Counted from the first letter of the stretch, positions 45,701-58,355 are shown. The stretch: DNA of 64,000 nucleotides from Rhinopithecus roxellana (GCF_007565055.1 NC_044561.1:32257483-32321482); one strand, 5' to 3'. Program-made: numbers and translations. The notes: generated by a model not told the origin, from the sequence alone.

Positions 45701-46389
45701 TAGAAAAATTTCTAAAGAGCAACACATAGTGAGGGGAATTGTTGAAACACTAAATTCCCACAAACATTAAGGTGATATTGTACATAATGAAACAAAATAT
45801 ATATTGTGAAAAGCTCATTATGCTAGCATTTTGGAACTCTAATAAAGATAAGTGAAAATATTGATTGACTTCATTAAAAATGTCTTTAGTAAGTTACTAG
45901 AGCATCATTTAGTGAATTCTTTCTATAATTTAACAGTTACTTTTACATTTTAACAAGTTGCAATAGTGGTTTTAATATTCAAATTTAGAAAGGATACCCT
46001 CAACAGATATCATTTTAATATATTGTTGCAGGTGAAATTTCTGCCAAAGGCTCTATGTTGACACCAGATTTTCTCATCAAAACTAAATTTTGTTTATCAC
46101 ACAAATATGTTAAAACACCATATAGTCATGGAAGAGACAGCAACAAAATGTGATGTGAAGATCACATGCCTTCAAAAGGCTAATTTAAGAATTATTGTAA
46201 CTATAATAAAATTATTCTAGTAGACGTAATGCAAGAATTATTTTATTTAATTTATCTGAAAGTGCTAAATCAGTTATTAGATATTTATTAGACACTACCA
46301 CTTGCAAAACATTTAAACATTTTTATATTGTAGCAGAGATTGTCGGAAGCTTTAGGATGAACAGAACTCCAAAATACTGGCCAATGATT
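42784..46389. other. Unassigned AT-rich single-copy-like DNA
   Basis: 3.6 kb without a confident repeat. An AT dinucleotide patch sits at about 45330-45370. Frames of 63-96 codons here have no recognisable features. Confidence 0.45.
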
Positions 46390-47215
46390 GAACAACTATA
46401 GACGGCCCCCATTTTAGTTAATAGTGGGTGTTTATGAAAATGTAATTAGAAGTATAATGTCTGGAAGTAGAACAATAGACTTAGAGACTATTAGGAGAGT
46501 TAAATTTCTGAGATCTGAAAAATGCTATTACTTCCTTAATTTGGGAGTGAAAGGAGGTAGTGTCCTTCAGGACTGGACCATCCATTGGGTGAATGAGAGC
46601 CCCTGGGCGTACCAGGAATCAGCTTCAGTGGAGGGGATGAACACCCACATACCAGTTACTGTTACTGGGAAATCCAGTGGGGCATTTGTTCTTTCTCAGT
46701 TAGCACCTGCTCCCTTGAGCTCCAGCCTCTCCAATGGGCATAGGTAGTGATGCGGGCAGCTCCCAATCTCTTAACTACATCGTCAGGTTACCTACTTTAC
46801 ACAGAGCGGGGATAACAGAAAGATAGCATGTGTTTCTACCTCCACCTTGCAGCCTTGTCAGTGAGTTTCGGGCCTGTTTTGGCCACCTTACATGAAGAGG
46901 GGATTATTTTGGACAACTCCTTTGCTTCTTAATATTATGGCAGTTCTAGTTCTATCCCAGAGGAAACAGGTGGTGGGGGCTTTGAAGTAGGAAAGAGGAC
47001 AGCAGCAAATAGTGTCCCATAGGAACAAGGGAATTTCAGGTGCCTTGATGGGTCCTTTATAGACCAGGTGGAGAGAAAGTTCCTTTCATTTGACATTGAT
47101 GTTTGTTCATAAGTACTGTCAAATGATCTGGTGTACGGGCAATACCACTCCCCTCTCCCAGCCCCTCATCCTCAGCCACATGACAGATTTGTTCAAATTT
47201 GTCAATAATCAGATA
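46390..47215. other. Unassigned block of more balanced composition
   Basis: A 107-codon plus-strand frame (46424-46747) includes DWTIHWVNESPWAYQESAS, which I cannot place. The block has scattered CpGs ('gcgggcagctcc', 'acagagcggggata', 'gtgtacgggcaata') and no poly-A. It could be an unrecognised old LTR or retroelement, or unique DNA. Confidence 0.3.
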
Positions 47216-47382
47216 GTGTCTTAAAAAAAAAAATAAAACTATATGTACTTTGAATGGTGGATTTAGATTTGCCAATGCACAATTTATATTCAAAAACAGT
47301 CATATTATTTGAAGGCTAGATTTAGAGTGGTCAATATATGACAACTGTATATGGACTGTCATATATAGAAAAGTGACAGATG

Positions 47383-47713
47383 ATTTTTTTTCCCTCTTTT
47401 GAGACAAGGTCTTGCTCTGTCATTCAGGCTGGAGTGCAGTGGTGCTATGACAGCTCACTTGAGCCTCAACCTGGGCTTAAGCGATCCTTTCACCTCAGCC
47501 TTCTGAGTCACTGGAACCACAAGTGCATGGCACCATGCCTGACTAATTTTTAAATTTTTTTAAGAGAGAAGATGGGGACTCCCTGTGTTGCCCAGTCTAG
47601 TCTCAAACTCCTGGGCTCAAGGGACTCTCCAGTCTTGGCCTCCCAAAGTTCTGGGATTATAGGTGTGAGCCACCATACCAGGCTCAAGTTTTTTTTTTTT
47701 TTTTTTTTTTTTT
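47383..47713 (-). mobile_element. AluJ, antisense, flanked by T-runs on both sides
   Basis: Body about 47398-47684: 'gagacaaggtcttgctctgt', 'gtgcagtggtgctatgacag', 'actcctgggctcaagggac' (J-type spelling). Tail T-run at 47383-47400. A second, longer T-run at 47689-47713 abuts the Alu 5' end, which is unusual and may reflect a T-rich target site that expanded. Confidence 0.85.
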
Positions 47714-49936
47714 GATATAAGAGAATATGTATTTATATAGAACAGTGTCCCATTTGGCCACTTTGGTGTGGGAGATGCGAAGGACATGTGTGAGGTGAAA
47801 GGCAGTTGAATTTGTTGAGATTATACCATATTCTATGCAATGTGTTAATTTTTGTATTCCCTTTATGTTGGAGTCGCTTCACAACAAAAACTCTGTAAGA
47901 TAGAAAAGCCCTCATGAAGCCCAAAAGGTTTAGTCTCTGTAAGTAGGGCTTCATCATCTGCTTACTGACTTCTGTCTCTTTTCTATATTCAGAAACATTT
48001 AAGCAACATTTATTGCAAGCGTATTCTGTGGTCACTAATACTGATTCCATAAAAATCATGATCTCATTATGTGTGGGTTTTACACAAAAGAATATGTCTT
48101 CATTAGCAGAATTTCTTATCAGTGGCTGATGGGAAAATGATTTAGGAAGAAAAAGGACAGAGTTGGCCAGGATAACACTAACACTAACATTACTGCTAAC
48201 TCTCCAGGCATGAGTAAGAGTATCATGTCCTTACATTAAGTTTTCTAGCACAATCTCTAACATCCTACAGATCAATAATTAATATGACACAATTTTACTT
48301 ATGCTAATAGCCTGTCAATTTAATTTGAAAGATAAGTGAACCTTATTTATTTTTTCTCTTTGAAATAGTACACATTCCTCAGTCTCTGGACTATGACGAA
48401 GCCTTGGAAGAATCTTCTTATATCCTAATTGTGCAACTCAAAAATTCTCAGCCTTCCATTGCATCCATGAGTACATGTGTATGCAGTTGGTATACAAACA
48501 CCCATAACCGTTTAGTAGAGCACAGAAACTTAAGAGATGAAAGAAGCAGAATTTTATGTTTTATGGATGTTTTATTTTGATTTATATTACCAAAAAGTCT
48601 CAAGATATAGAAAGGTACTTTTGAAATTTATTCTGGTTCAAAACTATAACATCTCTGTTTAAGACTAAACATCTCCATAAATTATGTTTGTTAGATTTTA
48701 TAGTTCTAAGGGAGAAAAACAGTCACCAACGATGCTTAGCAAACACTATTTAAATCATTTAGATATAACTTCTTCCTTGGTATATTGCCAGAGTTTTCCT
48801 CCAAAACAAGCGTGTATTTCAAAATAAAAGAGAATTATATTATAAATTATGAATAAAAATGAAAACATTTGAAGAAAATGTCCTGAGGCCTGAACCCAAA
48901 TATACTAATTAGTGTTTTATCAGTTCAATATGTTTTGCCAAAAAGAATCTTCTGCTTGATTTTAGTGTTGTTTTTCAGTGAAGATCAGTTTTTGGATATC
49001 TTTCATGCAGGACTAGAAGGGAAAACAAGAAAAACAAAATAGAATAAAGAGTTATTTGTGTTTGACATGACAATGCACAAGACTATTGTTTCATCTCAAA
49101 GCAGACAATATACACAGCTTTTTATACAATTCTAAAAGGAGAAGATCATGCATATTTATTTCTGCCTGAATTTTTATCAAACCCATTTTCATAATCCCAC
49201 CATGGCAACTGAATTCAACAGTTTCTTCTAGAAACACCAGTCTTTCCCCATTCTACCTAGCTTATCTCATTCAGAATACTGGTATGTATTTATGAATATG
49301 AAAAAAGTAACCTAAATGCAATCAAGATAAGTTGTGGGCAAGAAGTACAGAAAGAGAAAAGAAAGGTTAAAAAATGTTGTGAAGGTGATTAAAGAGAGAA
49401 TGCCCTTGTTTTGCTGTAATATGTGTTTAAGTATTTAGGAGATATGGAAGTATAATATCTGCATTTAATCTCAAAGGTTTAGATTTCTATGTCTATATTA
49501 TTTTATATGTGTAAAGAGAGAGGGAAGGGAAAAGAGGAATAGAAATAGAGTATGTGTGAGAAATTTTGGCAGAATATTGATAGTTGTTGAATATAGCTAC
49601 GAGTGTGAGTTTTATATAACTATTTAAAAACCTTCCTGTAAGTTAAAATTTATTTTAAAACAAAATATCAAACAGTGCATAAAAATGGTGGCATAAAGGA
49701 AAATCAGTAATATTTGAGTAGGAAACATAAATTATTTAGTATTTAGATGCTTTTGACATTCTATTTCTTCAGGGATGCTAGTTCATGGTTTAGAACTCTT
49801 TTTTCTTTCATCAGGAAAAATCTGATATCTAATACAATAAACAATTATAAAACAAATAACAAGCTGATATGATTGAACTAGAAACACGAGGCATTTAGCT
49901 TCTCTTCACCTCTTCTTTAACCCCACCATTGGTCTC
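47714..49936. other. Unassigned AT-rich single-copy-like DNA
   Basis: 2.2 kb with no confident repeat. The 108-codon antisense frame (47733-48059) is Cys/Lys-rich but not recognised. Confidence 0.45.
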
Positions 49937-50318
49937 TGCCTTAGTCAGCTTGGCTGGCCTAACAAAATACTGTGGACTAGATGGCTTAAACAACAATAAC
50001 GTATTTTTTCATTGTTCTAGAGGCTAGAGTCCCACATCAAGCTTCAGGCTGATTTAGTTTCTGGTGAGGCTCTCTTTCTGGTTTGTAGATGGCCCCTTCT
50101 TGCTGTGTCCTCACATGGCTTTTCCTTGGTACATGGAGAGCTCTCTAGCATATCTTCTCATAAGGAAGTCAGCCATATTGGATTAGGGACCCACCCTTAC
50201 TACCACATTTGATCCTAATTATTTCTTTAGAGACTCTATCTCTAAATACAGTCATACTAGGGATTAGAGCTTCAACACATGAATTTGGCAGGGGGCACAC
50301 AGTCATTCAGTTCATAAA
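49937..50318 (-). mobile_element. MLT1 LTR, antisense
   Basis: 'tgccttagtcagcttggctg', 'aacaaaatactgtggactag', 'atggcttaaacaacaataac', 'ccttcttgctgtgtcctcac', 'tctaaatacagtcatactag' and 'gagcttcaacacatgaattt' follow the reverse-complement MLT1 LTR. Near full length, moderately diverged. Confidence 0.85.
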
Positions 50319-51390
50319 ATTCTCTGACTCAGTTCAGAGAAATGCAGGTTTTCAAGAAACATAGATTAGCAATGTTTCATGTTCTTTGCTAAATTGTTTT
50401 TACGGTGTACAGTATAATTAAACAGGATGATTTTCCTAACTCTAGCTCACTCTAGACTTAACTCGGCAAAGAGTCATACTATATTTTATTGAGATGCTTT
50501 TTTTCTCAAGTTTGTAGCAAGTGAAGCACATCAAATGATGTCCTTGTTCTTTTTTCTACAACTGTACTCAGTTAATTTTCTCAGTGTTGATTCCACTAAT
50601 ATTCTGTTTTGTGTTAATTATTTGGTCTTCTAGGCATTATGCAGTCTGAGTCTGAAAGTTGAAAACAATAAATTACAATTAAGTTGGTATGTCCATGTGA
50701 ATATCCTTGACAACAATGCCCAGTGGATGATGGAATTATGTCTCCTGTTCTATAGCACCATGGAGACCACCCCACTGACATTCAATGGACGATGATCAAA
50801 TCCATTCTCCTTTATTCCTCTCCCCCAAGTTCTTAAAATCATGACCCATTTTAACTTCCTTCATGTTTTTACCATGCTTTTTTCTTTTCTTGGTTCTTTC
50901 TAGAGTTTCTAAGTGCTTTTATTTTGATTTGTTTTTCTTGTTAGAAAAGGAAACATATGTTTTCTTTGTTATGTCTCCAATATCATCTGTCTTTTTGCTC
51001 ACTCTATTGCCTAAAATCCAGTCCATTTTTCATCTAGAAGTTTACTGGCTTCCTATTCTAATTTGAAGGAGTAATTTGATATGTAGACCATAATTGCTTA
51101 TGCAGATGTTTGTTTTACCTGGAGTTCATGATTGACTTCTTTTATTTTCTTTCAGGTTTTGATAATATCATTAATTTTATCTTTTCTTTCTGTCATGACA
51201 GAAAGAAGTCTTTATCTGGACTTAATCTCAAATCTCCAGTCCTTTTGCCTGGAGATCTTTGCTCTAAAGTCCACGTGCTTCTAATTTAGCTGAACTGGTG
51301 GTTTTCTGATTTCTGAAGCAATCATCCTAGGTCAATAATTCCAAATTTTCTTACATTAGTGAATTCATTGTTTTTGTGCCCTGATGATGC
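50319..51390. other. Unassigned single-copy-like DNA
   Basis: About 1.07 kb. A 10-bp inverted pair lies at 51190-51208 ('ctgtcatgacagaaagaag'). Nothing else recognised. Confidence 0.4.
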
Positions 51391-51537
51391 CTTTTTTTTT
51401 TTTTTTTTTCTTTTTTTGAGATGGAGTCTCACTCTGTCACCAGGCTGGAGTGCAGTGGCTCAATCTCGGCTCATTGCATGATGTTGCCTTTCTTTTTGAT
51501 ATTTCCCCCTTATTTTGCTGCAGCATATTGTATCTGT
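51391..51537 (-). repeat. Chimeric Alu-end unit, copy A
   Basis: T-rich run (51391-51417), then 63 bp of antisense Alu right-arm end (51418-51480), then 57 bp of non-Alu sequence starting 'gatgttgcctttctttttga' and ending 'gcatattgtatctgt' at 51537. Read on the minus strand this is a 57-nt leader joined to an Alu 3' end and a poly-A. The same 120-bp unit, gap-free, occurs at 52480-52599. Confidence 0.88.
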
Positions 51538-51540
51538 TAC

Positions 51541-52445
51541 AGTTCAATCGGAGAAGCATAATCACCATAGAAGAAAGAACACTGTTGGAATCAGAACATA
51601 TACAGTTGTGGGAGCTGGCAAAGAAGTCTACGGAAGGCTGTTGTCACTGTATCTGGCAGTGGATCTAAAGTTGCTATAGATAGTCAAGGCTGGTAGTTCA
51701 GAAAAAAAGTTAGACATGGAATAGGAAACACAGCAAGGACAAACTGGAATCCATAAGGAAAAACTGGGAAGTGTCTGAATCTTACCTCCTCCAATCTTGA
51801 TGATATGAGTGTCCTGTGTTAGGAAGAGCTAGCTACTCTCTAACTGGGAGCAACAATTAAACCGGAAGCTCTAGCAGGATCTGAAAAAGCTGTAGGTCTG
51901 GCTGCTCCCACATGCCTAGCAGGTCAGTAACAATGTGTGTGAGCTACATGGGGACCTGGTACCCTACATTGACCTTTAGAGATTATAGCCATTCTTTCAC
52001 GTCTACCATTCCATTCTTGTGCAGTTTCTCTTTTGGCTCACCCTAATGCAGAAATACATAGAAAATAGAATTATGGAAGACCTAGTTTTAGTTTAACTAA
52101 ATTGACATTGTACAAAGCTGTCACAGTCTGCCCCTTGTCAACCTGATTCATATAAAAGCCTTTTGACTTCCAAATAAAGACATGGCGAAATCATGTTTCT
52201 GCCTAATAACTGAACAGATACTAACTAACCATCTCACCACAAGAGAACACAAAGTCCTTTTGGCTGTCTTTGGGTGATGCTCTTTCCTTTTCTAGCTGAG
52301 ACATACTTACTCCTGGATATCCTGGAGCTTAAATACTGAAATATCAAGTTAATTACTGTTAAACATTTTATAATAGTATGGAAATAGGGGATGGAAATTT
52401 AAAATATCAGTTAATGTAGACACAAATATGTTCATGTCTCAATAA
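51541..52445. other. Unassigned sequence between the two chimeric units
   Basis: About 0.9 kb, less AT-rich than average. 'gcaacaattaaaccggaagc' (51850-51869) and 'cacagtctgccccttgtcaa' (52123-52142) suggest an old repeat, but I cannot name it. Confidence 0.35.
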
Positions 52446-52477
<32 letters not shown>

Positions 52478-52599
52478 TTGAGATGGAGTCTCGCTCTGTC
52501 ACCAGGCTGGAGTGCAGTGGCGCAATCTTGGCTTATTGCACGATGTTGCCTTTCTTTTTGATATTTCCCCCTTATTTTGCTGCAGCATATTGTATCTGT
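52446..52599 (-). repeat. Chimeric Alu-end unit, copy B, with (ATT)n
   Basis: An (ATT)n run (52446-52478) takes the place of the poly-T of copy A, and the 120-bp unit follows at 52480-52599. I count five substitutions against copy A, all in the Alu part, and none in the 57-bp non-Alu part. Flanking sequences on both sides differ from those of copy A. Confidence 0.88.
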
Positions 52600-52734
52600 A
52601 TTTAATATTGATACAATATGTATCTGTAAATAATATTGTATGTTTATTATTTATAATAATAAATACCACCAGTTCTCATTTCTACAACATATCATGTTGT
52701 CATTGCATACTTGGAAACGATATTGTAATCTTCC

Positions 52735-52850
52735 TTACCAGAACATATGCTCTGTGAAAGGAGGGACTGTTTCTCAATTACTTACTCCTCTATCTCTAGT
52801 TCGACAGAGCAGACATTAAATTAGTATTTAATTAGCATTCAATAAATGCA
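52735..52850 (+). mobile_element. L2 3' terminus, sense
   Basis: 'ccagaacatatgctctgtga', 'aaggagggactgtttctcaa', 'tcctctatctctagttcgac' and 'agcattcaataaatgcagac' match the end of L2 ('gaatgtaagctccatgagggcagggac...gctcaataaatatt'). A TG-rich patch follows at 52856-52915. Confidence 0.65.
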
Positions 52851-53164
52851 GACTAGTGTGTGTATCTGTGTTTGCATCTGTGTGTATGTACATGTGCATG
52901 CATGCACACACACATACCAAGATGACCCTGGGTGTTTTAATAAGAACATCTTCCAAGTTGAATGCTTTCTGAGGAAATTTACCTGTAATACAGATATCAC
53001 TTCACATATTATTCCCCTTCATTTGCACTAACAAATGTCTCCTCTTGCTCTTTTGTGCTAGTTCAGTCTGCAGCTACATCCACTTGGAGTTTCACTGTTC
53101 AAGGGTTTCATTACCATTTTGGTGTGAATCTACTTTATAAATATTTTCTTTCTTTTGTTCCTTA

Positions 53165-53335
53165 GAGCTATCCTGTGAGGCACCCAGAACAGCTATTATT
53201 ACTATTTTAATTTACAAATAAGGAAAGTGAGATTCAGAAAAAATGTAATGCATTGTGATGTCAGTGGTAGTTAAGAACTCGAATTTGCAGCTTGTTACTC
53301 TTAGTCCAGTACTCCTACTATTAAGACATGCTGGT
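53165..53335 (-). mobile_element. MIR SINE, antisense
   Basis: 'agctatcctgtgaggcaccc', 'attattactattttaattta', 'caaataaggaaagtgagatt' and 'aagaactcgaatttgcagct' follow the MIR reverse complement ('aacaaccctatgaggtag...attttacagatgaggaaactgagg'). Confidence 0.65.
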
Positions 53336-54719
53336 ATTAAAAAATGTAAAGTGGTTAGTAATGGACTGAACTTGAATAATACACTAATGGAAACATCAAA
53401 TGAATTTCTTCTTATAGCTATAGTTTTGAAACCGCATAATATTGCTCAAACGACAAATTAAATGTAAGGTTTTCTGCTTTAGTTCAGTCTTACGGATTAT
53501 GATTAGAGGCATAAAAAATTACCAGTATTACTGAAAGAATTTCTTGACTTTAGACATAACCTGTTTTAGTATTGTAAACTATTTTTGATATTTGGTCTTT
53601 ATTGTATAAAATTTGACTCTGTATTTCTGGCGCCTATATCACTTAATGGTGTCTGGGTGTGTGCCTCAGGGCCCCTCCCTCAAATCTCTGTGGTTTAGAA
53701 AACCAAAAGTGGCATCTCATTTTCTCTACTTAAAGACCTTCTTCATCATTTTGAAATTCTGATGACATTTATTGGGTACAACCATGAAAAGGAGAATGGC
53801 CATATGCTTTTAGTTTGCCAAGGTATTAACCAAAGCAGGTGTTCAATATGCAAAGAGATACTTTTAAAGTGCCAACATAGTCATTTTTAATTAGTGGACA
53901 TTCTTTGTCAGAAAAGTAAAGTTTCACATTTCTTTGGGTGTGAAGTTGCATATTAATATGTTTTAGTTTCTTCTGAAAAACAAAAAAAATCCATTTTAGG
54001 AATAAAACTTAGGAATAACTTAAGCTTCAATTTCTGATACTCAGATTATTGTTTGGGAACAAGTCATCATTGTATTAAATCTGTTTCTCATCACAAAGGG
54101 AGTATCTATTACCTGAATAAATACTTTTAAGGTATTTTTGCATATAATTTAAGTCATGCCCTTACTATGAGCCAGGGTACCACACATTAACAGATTATTC
54201 AGAGGAGCTCAGAAACAGCAATGATTAAGAAATTTTAAGTAGATTTGTAGCACAGTAATGGGTTTTTAATCCTTTAATTTTACTTACCATCTGTACAAAG
54301 AAGTTTTGAGATTGACTTTGACTTCACGTATTTTCATATTTTCAAAATTACAGAAATGGATCTTTTTTGCTAGTCAAACATCCAGAATTAAAGTGAGCAG
54401 CTCATGAAACAGGCAAAGAAAACACAGTGAATCAATCAACTTAGTATTAAATCTTGTGGGTAAAAAGCCAGTACTAAGCAAGTGGCCACCAGGAATTTGA
54501 TTGTTCCCACTCATAATGGAATTTGGAAAGGGCTACTAATCACATAGTTTTGCCTTCCCTGAGCTCCAGAATATTGATTGTAACAGTCAGGTAACTTTAT
54601 CCTCTGTAATCACCATAGCTCATGCTAATTTAGTTAGTCTTCATCTTCTCTGTGGTTTGATCCTTCTTGTCTCAGTAAAATTATTCCATTCTGTGTTCTC
54701 TCACGAGTCATTTCCATTT
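53336..54719. other. Unassigned single-copy-like DNA
   Basis: 1.4 kb without a confident element. No exon recognised. Confidence 0.45.
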
Positions 54720-56484
54720 CTAAAATCAATATCTCTCAATTTTATTTTACTTCCAGAAAGATGGAATAGATATATTCCTGCTAAATCCAACTGAAAACCT
54801 TGAAAATTATATGTAAAACAAACCCAAGAAGACCTGAACAGTGTAAAGAAGAAGGAAAACTAGTTAAGGAACTGGAAGACCAAAGAATGACATGGTGGTA
54901 AGTTTTCTATGTTTTGTTTTTACCTCATATGTTTTAGATGTGGAGATACAGAAGCCAGAAAAATCCCAGAAATGCCAGAGGATGCAAAAACAAAAATCCT
55001 TAACAAAAGCCTACTGGCTTTAGCCAAAGTTTCAGGAAAGGCACATACTAGCAAGAAAGAAAACTTCTATATAATAACTCTTCCACCCTGACCAAATACC
55101 ACAGAAAAAAATCTGTAGCCCAGTCCCACCTTAGCTAGCAAAAGCTAAATGACGAGCATAAAGTTTCATTCTTTTCAGACTATAAAGAGGGGTCTCAGAC
55201 TCTCTCTAGGGTGATGTCAGAGAAGACTGAGTAGGAAGTTGTAACTTTTTTCTCTGCTAAGGGTAATGAGTCACACTTGTGGCTTCTATTGTGTCAGTGA
55301 ATACCACCTGAGGAATTTTGCTTTTCACCCCCACCTAGTAATGAAGAAGAATGCCTCTACCTCTTTCTGGTGGTGGTAGAAAAGGCCTAGAAGAGAGTCT
55401 GGACTTTCATCATTGCCCAGTTTCCCCTCCCTATGGTGTCAGTGGAGGTCACATGGGGAGCAGCAATAGAAGCATGCCAGTATGATATCAGCAGACCTCT
55501 AGTGGGGGCATGAAAATCCCTCACTTGTCCAACAGTAACAAGGAGCTTTTCTCCCCTTTGACTATTAATAAAGGATAAGTAGGGAACTTGAAATTTTATC
55601 TTCACTTCCCTTCTGTCCCTGTAGAGGAAACCAACTGAGTAGATTTACATAGGATCCGGTCTCATAGTTCTAAAGGGTTCAGGTTTTAATAGAATATCAC
55701 ATGTCACAAAATGGCCAGGAATATTTCTAACTGAATGAAGAAAGACAATCAGGATATGTCAACACCAATACAATGTAGATACTAGAATTGTGTGACAAAT
55801 CATTTTAAAAATGCTTCTGCAAGTAATTACAAATAAACTGGAAATAAATTAAAAGAGAAATAAATTAAAAGAGAAATTAAAAGTTTTAGTAAAGGAATAG
55901 AAGATAAAATAAGAGTGAAATGGGAATTTTAAAACTCAAATATACACTAACCAAAATAGAAAACTCAGTGGATTAGCTCAACAGCAGACTCATGAGGACA
56001 GAAGGAGGAATAAGTAAACAGGGTTAGAGTTCCAGAAGGAAAGAACAAAGAAGGTAGGGCTGAAAAAATACACAAACAAATGACCAAAAGCTTCCCAAAT
56101 TTAGCAAAACACATAAACCTACAGATTCAAGAAGCTTAGAAAAAACCCAGGCAATATAAACCCAAAAAAGTCTGCATGAAGATGTATCATACTCAAACTT
56201 GTAAAAACTAAAGGCAAATACAAATGATGGAAGCAACTAGGGAGAAATGACATTTTGGCTGTAGGAGTAAAACAGTTTGAATGGTATTAACTTTTCAATC
56301 AGAAATCAGTACTTCAGCATTTTTTAAGTGCTAAAAGAAAATAACTGTCAGTTCAAAATTCTAAATACCATTTACATTTCAATTAAGAATCAAGGCTAAA
56401 TGATGATATTCTCTGATGAAGGAAAGCTAAGAGAATTTATCACTGGCAGACATATTCTACAAGAATGACTAAAGGAACTTATCT

Positions 56485-56663
56485 TCGTTAGTTAGCATAG
56501 GCTATTAATATGCCATGGTCTGGATGGCTTAAACAACAGACACATTTTCTCACTATTCTGGAGGCTAGAGGTCTTGGAAAAAGACACCAGCCTGGTTGGT
56601 TCTGGTGAGGTTTCTCTTTCCTTCTTGTAGGCAGTTGCCATATTGTTGTATGCTCAGATGATC

Positions 56664-56703
<40 letters not shown>

Positions 56704-56921
56704 TGCGCGCAAAAAGAGAGAGACAGAGGGCGGGAGAGGCAGAGAGACAGTTTTTTAATCTGTCTTCTTATAAGCACACTAATCCTATTGTATGAGTGCC
56801 CTACCTTTGTAACTTTGTTTAACCTTAATTACCTCCTTATAGTTCCTGTCTTCAAATACAGTCACATTGGTGGTTAGGATCTCAATATATAAATTTTGAG
56901 GGGACATAATTCAGTGAGAAT
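56485..56921 (-). mobile_element. MLT1 LTR, antisense, inside L1M
   Basis: 'gtctggatggcttaaacaac', 'ctattctggaggctagaggt', 'tctgtcttcttataagcaca', 'ttaattacctccttatagtt' and 'tcaaatacagtcacattggt' match the reverse-complement MLT1 LTR. A (TG)n(CG)n microsatellite has expanded within it. L1M ORF1-end sequence lies on the left and L1M sequence resumes on the right. Confidence 0.83.
56664..56711. repeat. (TG)n(CG)n alternating purine-pyrimidine run
   Basis: 48 bp of unbroken pyrimidine-purine alternation: (TG)n, then (CG)n, then a short CA/CG mix. Such runs are the classic Z-DNA-forming sequence, with CG the strongest unit. It also supplies CpG sites in an otherwise CpG-poor region. A GA-rich patch follows (56712-56750). 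Confidence 0.95.
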
Positions 56922-57254
56922 TCACTTCAAAATTGGGTCAGAATTTATCATTCACTAAACAGAAACAAAATGATAAAAAAAAGAGGAATTTTGGAATATC
57001 AGAAAGAAACAACAAGAAACAGCAAAACTATGGATAAGCAAGAGACTTACTCATATTCTCTTCTTGGGTTTTCTAAATCATGATTGACAGTTGAGGCAAA
57101 AATGACACTGTCTGATGTGATTCTAATTGCTTAGAACACATTAAAGACAGTTATTTTATAAATGAAAGGAAAAAAAGATGTGAAGAGAGGAAAGCTTTAA
57201 AACTTTAACTGGTAAAATGTAAACATCAGTAGACCATAATAAATTTTGTACATA

Positions 57255-57330
57255 TAATTGTAGATAATATATGTACATATAATGTAATTATAGATATAAT
57301 GTATATTATATATAATTATATAATATAATG
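57255..57330. repeat. AT-rich low-complexity patch in L1M
   Basis: Repeated 'gtacatataat' and 'tatattatata' motifs give a nearly pure A/T stretch of about 75 bp. Probably decayed microsatellite within L1M sequence. Confidence 0.7.
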
Positions 57331-58211
57331 CCTTGAGGAATCACTGAAAACGCTATAACAAGAGATATATAAAAATTATTGTACGTATATCAAAATGAAA
57401 CTCTAAAAATATTGTCACATTGCTCATAGCAAGGCAGGAAAAAAGAAAACAGGAACCAGGACAAAGAGAAAAGAGAAGGAGCAAAATAAGACTTAGATGG
57501 TAGACTTAAATGCCAACATGTTAATAATTACATTAAAAGTAAATAATCTAAATATGCACATTAAAAGGCAAAGATTTACAGGGTGGATTAAAAATATGTG
57601 ACTGAGCTATATGCTATAAAAACTCACTTCAAATATAATATAGATAAATTAAAAAGATGGAAAAGATATGCCATGCAAATATTATTTTAAAAAGGCAGGA
57701 GTGGCTAGATTATTGTAAAATTAAGGAGACTTCAGAACAAAGAAAATTACCAGAGACAAAGAAGTACATTACATAATGATAAAAGGTATACAAGTCAAAC
57801 AATAGAAGTATAAGATATGTGAAACAAAAGCTGATATAATTACAAAGACGGGAGAAAAAGACAAAGACTACAGTTTTGTTGGAGATTTCAGCACCTTTCT
57901 ATCAACAATTGATAGACTATTTAGACAGAAAAATTAGCAAAGATGTAGAAGAACTTAAGCTGTAAGTATCTAATCAACATTTAAGGAACATTTTACTCTT
58001 CAAAGAGCAAAATAAACATTTCTTCTAAGTACTCATGGAAAATATACCAAGATAGATCGTATCTTGGGCTATAAAGCAGACCTAGACAAATTTTTTGAAT
58101 ATTGAAATCATACAAGGAGTGTTCTGTAATCACAATAGAATCAAACTGGAAACCAGTATCGGAAAGTTAATAGGAAGATCTCCAAACACTTTGAAATGAA
58201 ATAATACATTT

Positions 58212-58355
58212 CTTTTTTTTTTTTTTGAGACGGAGTCTCGCTCTGTCGCCCAGGCGTGCAATGGCGCGATCTCGGCTCACTGCAAGCTCCACCTCCCAGG
58301 TTCACGCCACTCTCCTGCCTCAGCCTCCCGAGTAACTGGGACTGCAGGTGCCTGC
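58212..58355 (-). mobile_element. AluY, 5'-truncated, antisense, inside L1M ORF2
   Basis: T-run, then 'gagacggagtctcgctctgt' and 'ctgcaagctccacctcccag' (AluY right arm), ending at 'gactgcaggtgcctgc'. Only the right monomer is present. L1M ORF2 text resumes with 'ataatccctgggttaaagag'. Clear target duplications could not be fixed. Confidence 0.85.
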
